Part shown: one piece after another, positions 63,427 to 64,000 of the stretch
Layout: each line of letters begins with the position of its first letter
How positions within the stretch are numbered: the stretch's first letter is position 1
Origin: [Bacillus] selenitireducens MLS10
Lineage (GTDB): Bacteria; Bacillota; Bacilli; Bacillales; Salisediminibacteriaceae
Direction of reading: 5' to 3'
Assembly: GCF_000093085.1 (NCBI RefSeq)
Contig: NC_014219.1
Coordinates: 1,116,001-1,180,000, forward strand
DNA length: 64,000 nucleotides
Notes under the pieces: model-generated
Databases searched by the model: none
The model's input: only the letters and a program-made list of their open reading frames with translations
Told to the model about the DNA's origin: nothing
Made by a program: the position numbers and the translations under genes

Positions 63427-64000
63427 ATGTCTGTCCGTGATTTCAGTTTGACGTTTTATTCAGTTCTGTTGCTGTTGTTTTTTATTCCGCTTTTGGATTT
63501 CAAGTATTATCTCGGGCCACTCCCGCTGTCCGCGGAAGTTTTCCTGATCCCGCTGCTTATTGTCGTGGCTTTTTATGAATACCGGCGGGGAGATATTCAG
63601 CTTACCGGATTTCGTTTTCTCCCGATGCTGATCGCATTTGCTTCCTTTTTCATTGTATCCCTCATTTCGCTCGTCAATGCAGTCAGCCTGATGGCAGGAC
63701 TGATGGAAATTGCCAGGTATTTATCCTACGTTCTTATGGTGGGGGTTGTTATCCAGGTCTCTTTTTCACGAAAAGAATACATATATTTTCTGTGGACGTT
63801 TGTTGCCTCGACGTCCATCGTGATTTTGATCGGTTCCATTCAATATGTGTTTGACCTCGGGCTCAACACTGCAGGCCTGTATGCTCTGAATGATGCGATT
63901 GGCCGTGTTGAATCGACAATGGTCAATCCAAACTACTATGCAGCATTCATCAACTTTGTTTTACCCGGAGCAATGATTCTTGCCGTGATGTATACGAAGA
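63427..64000 (+). CDS. O-antigen ligase-like membrane protein, N-terminal part (cut by window edge)
   Basis: The frame is open from the ATG at 63427 (AAAGGGG with a 7-base spacer) to the window end, giving at least 191 residues. At least five hydrophobic helices are visible, starting TFYSVLLLLFFIPLLDF. The pattern of short loops, and the motif ESTMVNPNYYAAFINFVLPG after several helices, resemble the Wzy/O-antigen-ligase family of polysaccharide polymerases and ligases. The large loop and the catalytic part lie outside the window. It may begin a surface-polysaccharide locus. Confidence 0.75.
   Translation, partial: MSVRDFSLTFYSVLLLLFFIPLLDFKYYLGPLPLSAEVFLIPLLIVVAFYEYRRGDIQLTGFRFLPMLIAFASFFIVSLISLVNAVSLMAGLMEIARYLSYVLMVGVVIQVSFSRKEYIYFLWTFVASTSIVILIGSIQYVFDLGLNTAGLYALNDAIGRVESTMVNPNYYAAFINFVLPGAMILAVMYTK

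Noticed and set aside
1-64000. CRISPR array, tRNA or rRNA genes, prophage
   Set aside because: I found no regularly spaced direct repeats, no tRNA-like cloverleaf with a CCA-type end, no rRNA sequence and no phage structural genes.

Overview
The window looks like the chromosome of a low-to-mid-GC Firmicute of the Bacillaceae, probably haloalkaliphilic. The secreted proteins are strongly acidic, five proteins carry S-layer homology (SLH) triplets, Shine-Dalgarno sequences are strong (GGAGG type), TTG and GTG starts are used freely, and there are Na+-coupled carriers (PutP, NhaC-type, BASS). Regulatory signals are Bacillus-like: CIRCE, cre, and CcpN-like boxes. I see no rRNA, tRNA, CRISPR array or complete prophage. 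Species-level placement (for example Salisediminibacterium-like) is inference only.

Layout. 1-5.3 kb: a cut-off receiver-like regulator gene, then ppsR-ppdK (PEP synthesis and its regulator) behind a CcpN-like operator, then an acetamidase/formamidase. 5.3-9.9 kb: an SLH L,D-transpeptidase and two decayed genes, a Cache-HAMP-PAS-GGDEF-EAL pseudogene with four lesions and a glutathione peroxidase remnant. 9.9-18 kb: lactate permease, a Rossmann oxidoreductase, a chemoreceptor, a BASS transporter, FdhD, an AXE1-type esterase and a DinB-fold protein. 18.3-23.9 kb: a TIM-barrel isomerase, the 5-oxoprolinase genes pxpB-pxpA-pxpC, a VanZ-like protein, an alanyl-tRNA editing protein and a TetR regulator. 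24-40.5 kb: YajQ, then large surface and secreted enzymes: an SH3-repeat M14 carboxypeptidase, an SLH nucleotidase/nuclease of 1992 residues, a small SLH protein, a MITE-like element, and an SLH bicatalytic amylopullulanase of about 2050 residues.

40.5-49 kb: two small membrane proteins, a TauE/SafE permease, htpG under CIRCE, a divergent pseudopilin cluster, an M42 aminopeptidase and a DoxX protein. 49.7-59 kb: ppc, putP, a membrane-anchored BMP-family protein paired with a histidine kinase, and an NhaC-type antiporter. 59-64 kb: a HesB/YneR-like protein, an SLH protein with an N-formylglutamate-amidohydrolase-like domain, dcd, an orphan divergent flagellin, a split ComEA-like gene with an A7 tract at the frame break, and the start of an O-antigen-ligase-like membrane protein.

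How it fits together. The SLH proteins and the M14 enzyme form a scavenging layer at the cell surface: starch/pullulan, extracellular nucleic acids and nucleotides, and peptides or wall fragments. cre-type sites sit at the promoters of both the nucleotidase/nuclease and the amylopullulanase, so both are probably under carbon catabolite control. PPDK/PpsR and PEP carboxylase handle the PEP node. The least explained elements are the divergent pseudopilin cluster, the BMP-kinase pair, the orphan flagellin and the split ComEA-like gene.
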